Positions 63,451-64,000 of a stretch of DNA of 64,000 bases are shown here, one piece after another. The notes beneath the pieces are model-generated. The model saw nothing but the letters and a program-made list of their open reading frames with translations. It did not search any database and was not told the DNA's origin. Source of the DNA: Gymnorhina tibicen (Eukaryota > Chordata > Aves > Passeriformes > Artamidae); assembly GCA_013399875.1 (NCBI GenBank), contig VXAZ01008272.1, positions 187,825 to 251,824 on the forward strand, in the 5' to 3' direction. The translations under genes were made by a program, and so were the position numbers. The stretch's first letter is position 1; each line of letters starts with the position of its first letter.

Positions 63451-64000
63451 CTTAAAAAGAGAATACATTTAAAATTGTTAATAGTTATGCCTTACACAGG
63501 TAATTTAATCTGCATCATAAAATAGTGCAAAAGAGCACCAAGGTCATACTGTAATGAATTAGATATAGAAGTCTCAAGCTCAGCAGAGTTGACCAAACTT
63601 CAAAAATGCTTCATAAAGACGCATGGATCATCTCCATGGACCCCAACAGATGATCAAGATCTGACACAGAATTTTTCAGGCAATAACCATCAGTTAATTT
63701 TACCCTGTGTAGTTCCACTGAAAAGAATTTATGGCTTATGGCAAACAATCAAGTAAATATGAGTTTCCCGTGCAGTATGGCAGATGTCTAAAAGGCACAG
63801 AAAATAACATGACCTGACTGCCTGAGCTTTATGAGCTTCACCTATTAAAAATGCGCCAAGTCAAAACTTCCCTGGATTTTTCAATTCTTAGGAAATCAAT
63901 CTGTCGAGCTATGCCTGATGGATGAGAGTATCTCTTCAAAATGAATGTAAGACCTCTGGTCACCACTTAACACGTGTAAGGGACTAAATAAAACCTATCT
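63451..64000 (-). other. ODAD2: ODAD2 intron upstream of the first exon seen, incomplete
   Basis: No further exon matching the N-terminal region could be found in these 550 bases. The sequence is ordinary intron without recognisable repeats. Confidence 0.8.

Overview
This is vertebrate, almost certainly bird, nuclear DNA. It is AT-rich and mostly non-coding, has GT-AG introns, and carries CR1 LINE copies of the type found throughout avian genomes, with the 3' end reading towards an ATTCTATG-like tail. The minus strand holds the central and C-terminal part of one gene, ODAD2 (formerly ARMC4), an armadillo-repeat subunit of the outer dynein arm docking complex of motile cilia. I place 13 coding exons between 63450 and 18400. 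All have GT donors and AG acceptors, and the reading phase is kept across every junction. Together they give 2157 nt, or 719 codons, without a stop.

Layout in transcript order (right to left): 64000-63451, intron or upstream sequence; exons at 63337-63450, 60361-60521, 58750-58872 and 58401-58542, encoding the end of the conserved N-terminal region and a charged, Ser/Glu/Lys-rich linker; a 12.1 kb intron with a short CR1 and an older CR1 relic; a cluster at 46127-46273, 45635-45844, 45250-45474, 42628-42738 and 41983-42137 carrying the first armadillo repeats, with a longer CR1 in the 45250/42738 intron; then the more widely spaced exons 38385-38627, 30738-30852, 19210-19398 and 18400-18621, which continue the armadillo array. 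Positions 1-18399 are intron. The 5' exons (start codon, roughly the first quarter of the protein) and the last coding exon (about 37 residues in the human protein as I recall it) lie outside the window or were not found.

No second gene can be firmly supported. Things worth a second look are a tandem CR1 segment split by the only 'n' in the window (probably an assembly join), a possible alternative terminal exon of ODAD2 at 20702-20982, two exon-like segments in the 12 kb intron that are phase-compatible with replacing exon 58401-58542, and three fossil CR1 fragments in the opposite orientation to the gene. No tRNA, rRNA, CRISPR, DNA transposon or retroviral structure was recognised.
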